64,000 bases of DNA from JAJFFW01 sp963922595 (GTDB lineage: Bacteria > Pseudomonadota > Alphaproteobacteria > Caulobacterales > Parvularculaceae): assembly GCA_963922595.1 (NCBI GenBank), contig CAWUIM010000007.1, forward strand, positions 1-64,000, given 5' to 3'. The notes below the pieces were generated by a model. It ran no database searches. It was not told the DNA's origin and saw nothing but the letters and a program-made list of their open reading frames with translations. The position numbers and the translations under genes are program-made. The stretch's first letter is position 1. Each line of letters opens with the position of its first letter. Positions 43,643 through 52,829 of the stretch are shown here, one piece after another.

Positions 43643-44730
43643 GGTGCAAGTTCCGGCAATGTGTCTTTGAAAAAGTGGCGCAATTCGGCGAGCGCCGGCG
43701 AGCGTAAATTTTGCCTGAAGTGCGCCTCAACGCGCGGGAGAAATTGTAAGTAGCGCGGCTTTTGATCGCGATTGATGAGGCGTGCAAAGATACCGAGAAT
43801 CTTTGCGTTTCGCTGCGCGCCGAGTATCGCGTAGTCACGGCGCAACCGCTCTTCGTCAAAGTCCGGGAACTGGACAGCCTGCTGAGAATAATAATCGAGA
43901 ACTGATCGCGCCAAAGTTGGGTCAACGTCGCGGCGCGCGTCTTCCAGTAGAGACACGAGATCGTAGGCCGCATGTCCGAAAAGCCCGTCCTGAAAATCGA
44001 TGACGCCGACCCTCGCCGCCGCTTCGCGGTTCGGCAGCCACAACAAATTCTCAGCGTGATAGTCGCGAAGGACCATCAGGTGCGGCGCGCTCACATCGGC
44101 GATAATGTCAGACCAAATCGTATTGTACGCCTCGTATTGTTCAGCTGAGAGCGCGTCGCCGGTCATATGCGGCCAGAACCATTCCGCCAAAAGATCGACC
44201 TCCGCCTTCATGGCGATTTCATCATAAACAAGCATTTGATAATCGGCGGTTGGCGGTGGGGTAAGTCCGGCGCCGCGCAGCGTAATCAACGCATCAACAG
44301 CGGCGCGGTAAAGTTCGGGCTCATCGGCGCCGGCGGCGATTGCGGTCGTGTAAAGATCATCGCCGAGGTCTTCGATCAGCGCAAAACCGTTCGCCGCATC
44401 GACTGCATATATTTCCGGCGCTGACAAACCTGCGGCGCGGAGCGTCTCGCCGATGCTCAAAAAGGCGAAGAGATTAGGCCCGGCGAGGCGCGCCATGGCG
44501 TTATAGCCTAGCGCGCAACGCTCGCTTGCGCTCGCCTCCGGCGGGCAGGCGGCGGCTTCTGCGCCCGGCGGTGCGATCATCAATAAAGCGTTTCGGCCCT
44601 TGTCGATCATGCGCACATAGCTTCGGGTGGAGGCGTCGCCGGCGAGGGGGCGGGCGGTCGCGCTGGCCCAACCGGCATCGGCCAGAAACGCCGCGCGGCG
44701 GGCCATTATTTCATCGGGCGTAGTCGTCAT
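43639..44730 (-). CDS. amgK: anomeric MurNAc/GlcNAc kinase (aminoglycoside phosphotransferase fold)
   Basis: A 363-residue kinase of the aminoglycoside phosphotransferase fold. The catalytic loop is LRDYHAENLLW and the metal-binding motif GVIDFQDGLFG; the glycine loop region is GDASTRSYVRM. AmgK phosphorylates recycled MurNAc or GlcNAc at C1, and the following murU activates the product. Start overlaps tsaE by ATGA and the stop overlaps murU by GTGA, so three genes are coupled. Confidence 0.9.
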   Translation of the reverse strand: MTTTPDEIMARRAAFLADAGWASATARPLAGDASTRSYVRMIDKGRNALLMIAPPGAEAAACPPEASASERCALGYNAMARLAGPNLFAFLSIGETLRAAGLSAPEIYAVDAANGFALIEDLGDDLYTTAIAAGADEPELYRAAVDALITLRGAGLTPPPTADYQMLVYDEIAMKAEVDLLAEWFWPHMTGDALSAEQYEAYNTIWSDIIADVSAPHLMVLRDYHAENLLWLPNREAAARVGVIDFQDGLFGHAAYDLVSLLEDARRDVDPTLARSVLDYYSQQAVQFPDFDEERLRRDYAILGAQRNAKILGIFARLINRDQKPRYLQFLPRVEAHFRQNLRSPALAELRHFFKDTLPELAP

Positions 44731-45209
44731 GAATTGGTCTTGTTTTCCCGCAATTTTTCTTTCAGCGATGCAAGTCTTGTCGCCCAGTTTCCGCGTCCCG
44801 TCACGTTAGCCGCGCGACTTTGTCCCGTTACCGAAATCCGGACCGCCAATAAATCGTGCGGCAGGTACGGCTCTATTTTCTCCGGCCATTCGATCAGGCA
44901 GACGCCATCCTCAAGCGCTTCTTCGAACCCGATATCCCAGACTTCTTCGGCTGATTTAAGGCGATAAAGGTCAAAATGGCGGAGGGTCCATTCCGGCGCT
45001 TCATAGGTTTGGACGAGGGGGAAGCTTGGGCTTGGCGCTTCATCCTCGCCTGTTAACGCAGCGATCAGCGCGCGCGCAAGGCTTGTCTTCCCGGCGCCCA
45101 GCGGGCCGGAAAGGCACACAAAATCCCCATCAGTGAGAAGGGCGGCGATGGCGGCCCCGAGCGCCTGCGTATCGGCTTCTTTGGGCAAATCGATGGCGAA
45201 CTGTTCCAC
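44727..45209 (-). CDS. tsaE: tRNA threonylcarbamoyladenosine biosynthesis ATPase TsaE
   Basis: A 160-residue ATPase needed with TsaB and TsaD for the t6A modification of tRNA. Walker A is GPLGAGKT at 35-42 and HFDLYRL and the CLIEWPEK motif follow. GTG at 45209 gives the normal length; the frame stays open to GTG 45272, but those residues are not family-like. Some basic tail residues follow the core. It is the first gene of the amgK-murU-addB-addA series and is divergent from the ferredoxin gene. Confidence 0.92.
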   Translation of the reverse strand: MEQFAIDLPKEADTQALGAAIAALLTDGDFVCLSGPLGAGKTSLARALIAALTGEDEAPSPSFPLVQTYEAPEWTLRHFDLYRLKSAEEVWDIGFEEALEDGVCLIEWPEKIEPYLPHDLLAVRISVTGQSRAANVTGRGNWATRLASLKEKLRENKTNS

Positions 45210-45363
45210 GCGCCAACAGATAGGGCGACGCGCGCCGATCGCCAAGGATTCGCTGCCGCCCGCAGCCCTCACGCGCCACTTGTCGCGGCGCGGCGAAAGG
45301 GCTTGCGTCGCCCCGCCGCCGCCTTACATATGCGCCTTCAAGACACGAGCGGAACACCTGTCC

Positions 45364-45684
45364 ATGCCGAAAATCACCTATATCGAACACAACGGAACCG
45401 AACATGTCATCGACGCAGAAAATGGCGTTTCGGTGATGGAAACGGCGATCAAAAATATGGTTCCAGGCATTGATGCGGACTGCGGCGGCGCCTGCGCTTG
45501 CGCCACCTGCCATGTGTATGTGGATGAAGCATGGGTTGAGAAAACCGGCAAGCCGGAAGCGATGGAAGAATCGATGCTCGATTTCGCCTCAGAGCCGAAA
45601 GCGAATTCGCGGCTTTCATGTCAGTTAACAGTGAGCGACGCACTTGATGGCCTGATTGTCCGCCTGCCTGAATTTCAAGGCTAA
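45364..45684 (+). CDS. adrenodoxin-type 2Fe-2S ferredoxin
   Basis: A 106-residue electron carrier. The cluster ligands are Cys40, Cys46, Cys49 and Cys86 in the pattern C-x5-C-x2-C...C, with an additional Cys44. The type is the adrenodoxin/putidaredoxin/FdxB group that feeds P450s, Fe-S assembly or ubiquinone hydroxylases. No reductase or P450 gene is adjacent. ATG at 45364 begins the family N-terminus MPKITYIEHNG. The next gene converges, its stop two bases away. Confidence 0.95.
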   Translation: MPKITYIEHNGTEHVIDAENGVSVMETAIKNMVPGIDADCGGACACATCHVYVDEAWVEKTGKPEAMEESMLDFASEPKANSRLSCQLTVSDALDGLIVRLPEFQG

Positions 45685-45685
45685 G

Positions 45686-47671
45686 TTACTCTACCAGCGC
45701 CCTGATAGTGAGCACGCCGGTGTCGCCCGACGGCAGTGTCGCGCCTTCTAACCTGACGACGCAATCGACTGTGGTCGCTGAGCACGAAATGGTGTTCGGC
45801 GGCGCGCCCGAATCCGTTGTTCGAATTAGACCGCCCGAAAAAACGCTTGCCGAGGCGCCGGCGTACGTCAGATTATTCGGCAGCACGTCGGACAGATTGA
45901 TGTTTGTCGCCGCGGGGCCGCCGCCCGGATGCGTGACCGCGATTTGATATTCCACACAAGCGCCCGGCAATGCGTATTGATCAGCGCTGCCCGGGTTCGG
46001 CGCCGCCGCGCATGTGGGCGCATCAACGCCGGTGGTCGCAATTACTGAAACGGTTTTCAGGGCGCTGAGGTTGACTGACGCAGCCGGGCACCAATTTAAA
46101 TCATGAATAGACAATCCCTGCTGGCCGGGATTTGCCGGTGCAGAAGGCGCGCTGCCATATCTTATTCTGACGGTATCGACCGGTTGCGTAAACGTCACCA
46201 CGAGATTTCCGTCTCCGGACGTTGCGTTGGAAATTGCAACGCCAGTGGCGGTGAAACCGGAAACGCTGTTGGCCGCGCCGTTCGTCAGCACTGGGGCGAC
46301 GATCACCCCATTCAGTGTTCCGCTGATTTGGGCCTGCTCGACAAATCCGACCCCGTTACCGCCAGTATTGATATCCAAATCGAATATTGTGAATTGGAGT
46401 TCGCTGACGCCGACGCCAGCGTCGCCAACCGAAAAGCTCAGCGTTATCGTCTCGCTTGCAGACTCGAAGTTTGCGACGGCCAGTAATGAATCCTCTGCTG
46501 GACTAAGACCACCTGTTAAGATCGGATCGGTCCGAGGCGTTGCGCCGCCACCATTAAAATTCGTTACAAACCGATTAGTGTCGCCTGTGACCTGAAACGC
46601 CAGCGTTTCTCCTGCGGACGTGTAGGTTTGACTCAATGATCCCGCGGGCCAGGCGTTGGCGTCCCAATCATGTTGGTTTGATGATCCATTGCAGGACAAT
46701 GCAGGCGGAACGCCTGGACCGCCGCCGGGGATGAGCGATATCGCGCTTGTGTCGTCTTCACCAGGCGCTGACGCCGCGTTATTCGGCGATGAATCGGCGT
46801 CCGGCAGATCGGAGGCGGACACCTCGGCAAGGTTCGTGTAAGAACCCGATCCGTTCACAAGCGCCGAAATCTGCAGGCTCGCAGAACCGCTCGAGGCGAT
46901 AGCGCCGGGGATCGCCCAAACGCCGGTATTTGGCGTATAGGCTCCTCCAGAATTATCGGAGACATAAGTGAGGCCGGAAGGAAGCGCGTCGAGAACTTCG
47001 ACCCCTGTGGCGGCGTCCGGTCCGGCGTTGTCGACCCTGATCGTGAAAACGACGGTATCCCCAATTGTCGGGAATTGATCGTTTACGGTTTTTGTTAAAG
47101 ACAAATCGGCGCTCGGTACGGCCGTGAAGAGCAATTCCGCGCGCAAAAACTGGCCATCGTCAAAATTCACTTCCGTATCGCAAATCTGAAGCGTCCAGTT
47201 CCCGGCTGCATTCTCCGAATCAAATACGCTGAGCGCATTGTCCGGGCGCACCGTATCTTCATAGGGCGGCGTGCTGACATTGTTGGGGCCGTCGAAGGGC
47301 GCGTTGTTCACAAGGGTCGCCGCTTCATCGTCTAAAAGGATGTTGTAATTGTCTATGTTCTGATTACCGGGACCTGTGCCGAGCCCATCAAGGATAAGCA
47401 CGGACGTCCCCGACGGCGATGTAAGAAGCGCTTCAATATCCGTGCGCCATGTGTGGCTGGCGATAAAGCCTACATCCACATCGTCGATGATGAAGGTATC
47501 CGGCACATTGATGGTTCGCGTAATCGGGCTGGCGCACCCAGTTCCCGCGTTTATCGTAGCTGGCGTCGTATTGAGATAGGGCCCGGTTTGCGCGGATGCC
47601 AGCGCCGGCGAAAGCACGCTCAGAATTCCCGCGGCGACCGCGCGCCACTGATTTCGGCGCATTGACATCAT
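45686..47671 (-). CDS. exported P-domain/DUF11 surface protein
   Basis: A 661-residue protein, third of a minus-strand surface locus. Signal peptide to about residue 28 (PALASAQ). Residues about 35-160 resemble a proprotein-convertase P-domain (SHTWRTDIEALLTSPSGTSVLIL and GNWTLQICDTE). A DUF11 domain follows at about 183-300 (ADLSLTKTVNDQFPTIGDTVVFTIRVDNAG in pieces), then a beta-rich segment 330-520, and a second DUF11 domain from about 530 to the end, finishing LTIRALVE. That ending is nearly the same as in the 409-aa protein of the locus. ATGATG overlaps the stop of the 1680-aa gene. No enzyme motif seen. Confidence 0.85.
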   Translation of the reverse strand: MMSMRRNQWRAVAAGILSVLSPALASAQTGPYLNTTPATINAGTGCASPITRTINVPDTFIIDDVDVGFIASHTWRTDIEALLTSPSGTSVLILDGLGTGPGNQNIDNYNILLDDEAATLVNNAPFDGPNNVSTPPYEDTVRPDNALSVFDSENAAGNWTLQICDTEVNFDDGQFLRAELLFTAVPSADLSLTKTVNDQFPTIGDTVVFTIRVDNAGPDAATGVEVLDALPSGLTYVSDNSGGAYTPNTGVWAIPGAIASSGSASLQISALVNGSGSYTNLAEVSASDLPDADSSPNNAASAPGEDDTSAISLIPGGGPGVPPALSCNGSSNQHDWDANAWPAGSLSQTYTSAGETLAFQVTGDTNRFVTNFNGGGATPRTDPILTGGLSPAEDSLLAVANFESASETITLSFSVGDAGVGVSELQFTIFDLDINTGGNGVGFVEQAQISGTLNGVIVAPVLTNGAANSVSGFTATGVAISNATSGDGNLVVTFTQPVDTVRIRYGSAPSAPANPGQQGLSIHDLNWCPAASVNLSALKTVSVIATTGVDAPTCAAAPNPGSADQYALPGACVEYQIAVTHPGGGPAATNINLSDVLPNNLTYAGASASVFSGGLIRTTDSGAPPNTISCSATTVDCVVRLEGATLPSGDTGVLTIRALVE

Positions 47672-50600
47672 TGTCCGCTCCCCGAACGGATCGTATTCAA
47701 CAATCCCTTAGCGGTGTTCTGATCGAACTTCACGCGGAGCTTGATATAGGGCCCCTCATTGGTGAATTCGGCGGCGGCGAAATCGTCGTCCGAGAACCCG
47801 TCGAAATTCCATCCCGCGCTGATCCAGACATTCTTGGCCGGCGATACGCCCACGGAGGGGCCGTAGGAATAATCGACCGCGCCGGAATTGTGTGAATAGA
47901 GCGCAGAGCCCTGGAAACCGATATCGATGTTTTTGGCGATGTCGAAACGCGCCTCAAGGCCGGCGAGTTGGGTTACACCGTTGTTCGAGACGCCGTCGGC
48001 CTCGAACGAAGAATATTTGAAGCCATGGTTAACCGACACTTGCAGCCGCTCGTCGATTTGGGCGTTGATCGCCAGGTTATTGATTGCTTTCCAGCTCTTG
48101 AATTGCCCGTCAGTTTCCTCGGCTTTGATGTCAAATCGGTTAAAGGCGATTAACCCTGCTTGTCCGCGGGGGCGCCACGCCGCGCCCAGGCGCGCGTCGA
48201 CAGAGCGCCGGTCGGCGGTCAGGTCATTATTTTCCTGCTCTACGCGCGCCGCGCCGGCGAATGAGAGTTGCTCACTGATTTCGCGCGCCGCTCCAAGGAC
48301 GCTTGTGTAGCGCTGGCCTTCGTCGGATTTGCGCACCTCAAACCGGGCCGAGCCTGTTGTGGCTTTGTCGCGGTAGCCGGCGCCCACATAAATAGAGGTG
48401 AAGTTCTGATCCACTTCGAGAGGCGAGAGCGGGCCGTCCGGGACAATGTCGTCGATTGGGTCCACCTCGCCGTCGGAATCAAGCTGCTGGCGCCGGGTCA
48501 TACCGAATGAGCCTGACCATTTATCGCTGAAATTCACCTGCTGATCGACACCGAGCGTCGCGCCGATATTGCGGCCCGCATCCTGCGTGATGACGTCGGT
48601 GGAGGCGGTAATACTCGAACCGGTCCAGGGTTGGGCGGTAAGACCGACGATCGTGTTGGCGCTTGATGCGTTTTCGCCGTTCTGGATTTCGTGGCTTACG
48701 TTCAAATTCAGGCCGTCGATGATCCGCTGATCAATGCCGACGGTGGTTCGTGTCGGGAAGAAAGTGGACCCGCCGCCTGTGATCTCCTGATCTCGGCTGG
48801 CGGTGACGGTCAGACCAATTTTATTGAACGATTGGCGCAGGGCGAGCGTCGCCAGAAGCGCATCGCGTTCGTCGCTTCCGTCCGCTGGATTTTCCGTTAC
48901 ATAACGCAGCCCTACCGCGCCCGCCGTCGTCGGTCCTTCTTGACGGAGCGCCACTTCGGCAAGGGTGCGGCTCGCGCCGGTTTCCAGATTTTCCTCGCGA
49001 TAGGCGGTGGCGTCCACAAAGCGCGCGCCCTGTTGCGCGGTGTTTTTCACCTCAAACGTATCGAGACGCACATTTGCTTCGAGGCCATACCGCCGGACGC
49101 CAACAGTCGCGGTGCTTTGCTGGTTAAGGCCGAACGCCTCGTCAGTCTCGCTGAAATAGGCGTTCGCCGTGACCGTTTCGCCGCGATGTTCGATTTCGGC
49201 GAGGATCGCATCGCCTGTCTCGCGCTCGCCGTCCGTCTCGCGGCGGGAAATCCCGTATTCGAGGCGCACCTCAGTCTTGTCCGTCACATTGACGCGCAGA
49301 TCGACGGCGGCGAGGTCGCTTTCGCCGCCGGGTTCGCTGGCGCGGCCTTCCTCGTGAATTAGCGTCGCGCCAGCCTCCACCTTGCCGTCGAGGAAACGCA
49401 CGGCGCCGCGCCCGCCGGCGGTGAAGTCGCGTTCGGTCGAGGCGAAGCTTTCGTATTCAGCGACGATTACATTAAATGCGTTCGCGCCTTCGGTAGCCGG
49501 AACCGGCAGCCGGAAGACAATCTCGCCGGTGAAGAAATCAATGTCATAGTCGCTGTAGCGCACGAATGTTCTGACGCCCAAAATTCGGTCCGGGCGGAAA
49601 CGGTCGCGTGTTTCTACGATGATGGTTTCGGAATTGCGCACGATCGGCGTCGTGGTCAGGCGGAACGGACCGGACGTACCGTCCGCGGCGATCTCGTCGC
49701 GGATGAATTCCTGATTGCTCTGGGCTGCGAAGCCGTTGAACGAAAAGCGATCGCTTTCATAGTCCGCTTTCAGACCGGCGAAACGCCGGGAATAACGCCC
49801 AAGGGTCGTGTCGGCGAGGCCTGTGTCGTAATCGCCGAAGAGACCCGTAAACCCGTCTTTTTCGACTTTGGCGTAAACCGGGAAGCTGCTTTGCGCTTCG
49901 AATTGCTGAACGGATCGGTCGCCGTACAATGGAAAGCGCGCGTCCGGATCAATCACGTCGAACAGCTCGTCATCAGTGTCGCCCCGCCCTTTCGCCGTGT
50001 CCGCGGCGATTGTCACGAGCCAGTCGTCCTTGACCGTGCCTTTTGCGAAAACGGCTGCCCGTCCCTCGCCCAGAAGCGCGCGGGCGCTTGGCGCGCCGCC
50101 GCCGATTGTCTCCTGATCGAGACTGCCGGTTCCCTCAGCGAGTCCGACTACTATCCAGTCTCGCAATTCAGGCTGCAGGATCGCGGTGATCTCCTCAAAA
50201 CGCTCATCATCGAGCTGGATGCGGATGCGCGCTTTGCCTGTACGCGTCGTCGGTTCGAGCTCAACCATGGCGACACCGTCGGCCCCCGTGGAGACGGAGG
50301 ATTGCGCTGACAGCGGTGCGGTCAGGGGCTGCAGATCTTCAATCCGCCGTTGGCCGCGGGCGCGGTATGGCGGATCAATCTTCACCGAGACGATCCGGCC
50401 CCTATGCACTGGCCGTCCGTTGCGGTCGGTCAATTTCACGGCGATCGCGGGCGGTGTGCGGCCGTCGGCGATAAGGCGGGATTTTTCGGGCGCATAGACG
50501 GCGCGGTCCACTTCGGTCACGAAGAGAACTGTCTTGGTGATGCGTTCAACTTCCTCGCCCTGACTGTTGAAAAGGATCGCCTCGAAAACATTTTCCCCGT

Positions 50601-52710
50601 CACGCAAATCGACGCCGCGCCATTTTGTGAGCGCGAGGGTCCCAGCCACATTTACATCGCGCCCGGCGAAATTCAGTCCGGGAACTTTTTCGCCGTTCAG
50701 GAAGAGGTGTACGGTGTGCCTGATGTCATGCTTCAGGCCGAGATTTGTTGAACGCGTTGTCAGGTTTGCGTCGTCGGTCGGGTAGGCCCACGCCAACCCT
50801 GACGCCTGTTCGTTTAGCCAGCGCTGATCGAACGCCTTTACGCTGATGTCTGCGGACGCATCGCCGGTTATTTGAACCGGATCCGGGGTCGGATTGGTAT
50901 TTCGCAGGTAAAAATTCGCCCGCCATACCGAGCCGCCTTGCGCATCGACAAATTTTGAGATTGCGCTGCCAGCGTAGCGTGTATTTTCTTCGCACTGAAC
51001 GACTTCGTACCCAAGAGGGATCGTCGTTTCATCAAGCTGAACCACATGGGTGCGCGCTTCCACATCTTCGAAATGGAAAAGGCCGTCCTGGTCTGTGACG
51101 ACATAGGCGCCGGTCTCCATGTAGAGCCGGACGCCGGCGACGCCGACGCCGTCTCTTATGTCGCGCGGCCAGTCATCCTCGGGCGTACAGGCGTTCTCCG
51201 CGACGCGCCCGACAATGGTGAGCCGGCTGCGGAGCAGATCTTCCTGAATAAAGATGGCGGCTTCGGCGCGATTCGAGATCGGCGCGCCGCCGCCATTGAC
51301 AGCGACCGCCTGATTGACCGCTTCGCCGTTTTGCGCGCTTGGAATGATCTCCGTCACATAGCTCAACTGAACGGCGCTCGTACTTGAGACAAGGCCAGCA
51401 TTGAACGTGAGCGCAAGGCCGTTGGCCCCGATACTAGGGTCGGGAATCGCCGTGCCGTCAAGGCGTGCCGTGCCCTGCTGATAGCGGAAACCGCGCGGCA
51501 GCGCGTCCTCAATGGTCACTGGTAGCGCGTTAGCGCCGGTATTTTCAATATTAATCACGTAACGGACGAAGTCACCGATGGCCGCCACTTCAGTGGATGT
51601 CTCCTTGGTGATGATAATATCCGAAGACGGATCAAGCGGCACATCGAAACTCACATCGCCCGTGCCGTCCAGAATGAATGCGCCGCCGAAGGAAGCATCG
51701 ACAATGATAAATGGAGCGTTCGGCAATGCGCCAAAGCTGTCGCGCGGCGCCGTTGATGGAGCGGAATACCCTGCCGGCGGTTCGATCACGAGGCGATATT
51801 GCCCCGGGAACATGATCGGGAAGAGAAATTCCCCATCTTCCAACTCATAGACGAGACCGCTGGCGTCTGTGGCCGTGCCGCCGGTTGTGATGGTGGAGGG
51901 GTAGGCTGAAACGCCGTCGACCCCGAAGACATCCGCCGGTTGGCCGGTTGCGGCGTCGACGATGGTGACGATCGCGCCATTGATCAGCTCGCCGGTGATA
52001 CTGTCGAACAAGCGTCCGAATGGATCGACGCCGGCATTGTCAGTGGAGACATCGGTGGCCACGAACGGGTCGGTATAAGTCGCGGTGAGCGGCGTGTTTT
52101 GAGCCACAGACAATATTGGATCGTTGATGACAGCCGCTGCGCCCGTGCTCGGCAAGTAGGCGTAGAACTCGCCTGTATCCGGACCGCTTTCAAAGAGGCG
52201 CAATCGAATCGAATCGCCCGTGTCGGAGGTGACGTCCGCTTCCAGCGTTTCAACCATTGCTGGGTCGCCATTCTGACCGAGGTCGATGACGCGCACGACA
52301 ATTAATTCGCCGGTGAAGTAAAACTCGGTCGGAGCCAGTATGACCGGTCCCGACAGATCGATAATCCCACCGCCGACGGTGACGGGCGGGCCAATCGGCG
52401 TAAAGTCGCCCGGCGTTGCGCCGCCGCTTGGGCTGAATTCCGATCCGTTCAGCTGAACGGAAATACCGTCAGGCGCACTCGGCGATACGCGAAAAAATTC
52501 GATGTTGGAAGGTGTGCGGCGGGCTTCAATTGTGAAAGACGCCGTGGGCGTTGTCAGCGTGAAGGCGCTCGGGCCGTTCCGGAATGAAACGGTCGCGACA
52601 TTATCAACCCGTGCGCCGAGGGTGGCGGCGTGCGCAAATGACGTTATTGCGGAGAAAACTCCCGCAATAATGGCGATGAACGCCGCCAAATGCCACTTCG
52701 GATTGATCAC
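47668..52710 (-). CDS. giant exported DUF11 protein with probable outer-membrane beta-barrel
   Basis: A 1680-residue protein. Signal peptide to about residue 28 (ITSFAHAAT). An N-terminal beta-rich region runs to about 350; DUF11 lies at about 360-480 (ITKETSTEVAAIGDFVRYVI); an SdrD-B/prealbumin-like domain at about 495-555 (GVAGVRLYMETGAYVVTDQDG); a Big/invasin-like domain at about 735-845 (IADGRTPPAIAVKLTDRNGR). From about 850 to the end, alternating hydrophobic/polar strands with aromatic ends suggest a large beta-barrel; it opens with DWIVVGLAEGTGS and has a YGDRSVQ motif. Likely an outer-membrane anchor or porter for the locus. GTG at 52710 is the start. No known homologue function. Confidence 0.83.
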   Translation of the reverse strand: MINPKWHLAAFIAIIAGVFSAITSFAHAATLGARVDNVATVSFRNGPSAFTLTTPTASFTIEARRTPSNIEFFRVSPSAPDGISVQLNGSEFSPSGGATPGDFTPIGPPVTVGGGIIDLSGPVILAPTEFYFTGELIVVRVIDLGQNGDPAMVETLEADVTSDTGDSIRLRLFESGPDTGEFYAYLPSTGAAAVINDPILSVAQNTPLTATYTDPFVATDVSTDNAGVDPFGRLFDSITGELINGAIVTIVDAATGQPADVFGVDGVSAYPSTITTGGTATDASGLVYELEDGEFLFPIMFPGQYRLVIEPPAGYSAPSTAPRDSFGALPNAPFIIVDASFGGAFILDGTGDVSFDVPLDPSSDIIITKETSTEVAAIGDFVRYVINIENTGANALPVTIEDALPRGFRYQQGTARLDGTAIPDPSIGANGLALTFNAGLVSSTSAVQLSYVTEIIPSAQNGEAVNQAVAVNGGGAPISNRAEAAIFIQEDLLRSRLTIVGRVAENACTPEDDWPRDIRDGVGVAGVRLYMETGAYVVTDQDGLFHFEDVEARTHVVQLDETTIPLGYEVVQCEENTRYAGSAISKFVDAQGGSVWRANFYLRNTNPTPDPVQITGDASADISVKAFDQRWLNEQASGLAWAYPTDDANLTTRSTNLGLKHDIRHTVHLFLNGEKVPGLNFAGRDVNVAGTLALTKWRGVDLRDGENVFEAILFNSQGEEVERITKTVLFVTEVDRAVYAPEKSRLIADGRTPPAIAVKLTDRNGRPVHRGRIVSVKIDPPYRARGQRRIEDLQPLTAPLSAQSSVSTGADGVAMVELEPTTRTGKARIRIQLDDERFEEITAILQPELRDWIVVGLAEGTGSLDQETIGGGAPSARALLGEGRAAVFAKGTVKDDWLVTIAADTAKGRGDTDDELFDVIDPDARFPLYGDRSVQQFEAQSSFPVYAKVEKDGFTGLFGDYDTGLADTTLGRYSRRFAGLKADYESDRFSFNGFAAQSNQEFIRDEIAADGTSGPFRLTTTPIVRNSETIIVETRDRFRPDRILGVRTFVRYSDYDIDFFTGEIVFRLPVPATEGANAFNVIVAEYESFASTERDFTAGGRGAVRFLDGKVEAGATLIHEEGRASEPGGESDLAAVDLRVNVTDKTEVRLEYGISRRETDGERETGDAILAEIEHRGETVTANAYFSETDEAFGLNQQSTATVGVRRYGLEANVRLDTFEVKNTAQQGARFVDATAYREENLETGASRTLAEVALRQEGPTTAGAVGLRYVTENPADGSDERDALLATLALRQSFNKIGLTVTASRDQEITGGGSTFFPTRTTVGIDQRIIDGLNLNVSHEIQNGENASSANTIVGLTAQPWTGSSITASTDVITQDAGRNIGATLGVDQQVNFSDKWSGSFGMTRRQQLDSDGEVDPIDDIVPDGPLSPLEVDQNFTSIYVGAGYRDKATTGSARFEVRKSDEGQRYTSVLGAAREISEQLSFAGAARVEQENNDLTADRRSVDARLGAAWRPRGQAGLIAFNRFDIKAEETDGQFKSWKAINNLAINAQIDERLQVSVNHGFKYSSFEADGVSNNGVTQLAGLEARFDIAKNIDIGFQGSALYSHNSGAVDYSYGPSVGVSPAKNVWISAGWNFDGFSDDDFAAAEFTNEGPYIKLRVKFDQNTAKGLLNTIRSGSGQ

Positions 52711-52762
52711 TATACTAACAAAGCCTTACGAAACTCGCTTAATTTTGATGTTCCTAATCGCA

Positions 52763-52802
52763 ATGTGGCCGCCGAACCGGTTTCCCGGCGCGGCGGCCAC
52801 AT
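52763..52802. repeat. 12-bp stem-loop between the first two surface genes
   Basis: ATGTGGCCGCCG (52763-52774) pairs exactly with CGGCGGCCACAT (52791-52802) around a 16-base loop. It lies in the 119 bases between the stop of the 409-aa gene and the start of the 1680-aa gene. No T-run follows on the minus strand, so it looks more like an mRNA 3'-end stabiliser or attenuator than a full terminator. Confidence 0.75.
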
Positions 52803-52829
52803 GCCAGAGGAACGTGTTTCAATCTGGCG

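Noticed and set aside
45209..45272. N-terminal extension of tsaE from GTG 45272
   Set aside because: The extra 21 residues do not resemble TsaE and no ribosome-binding site precedes that codon.
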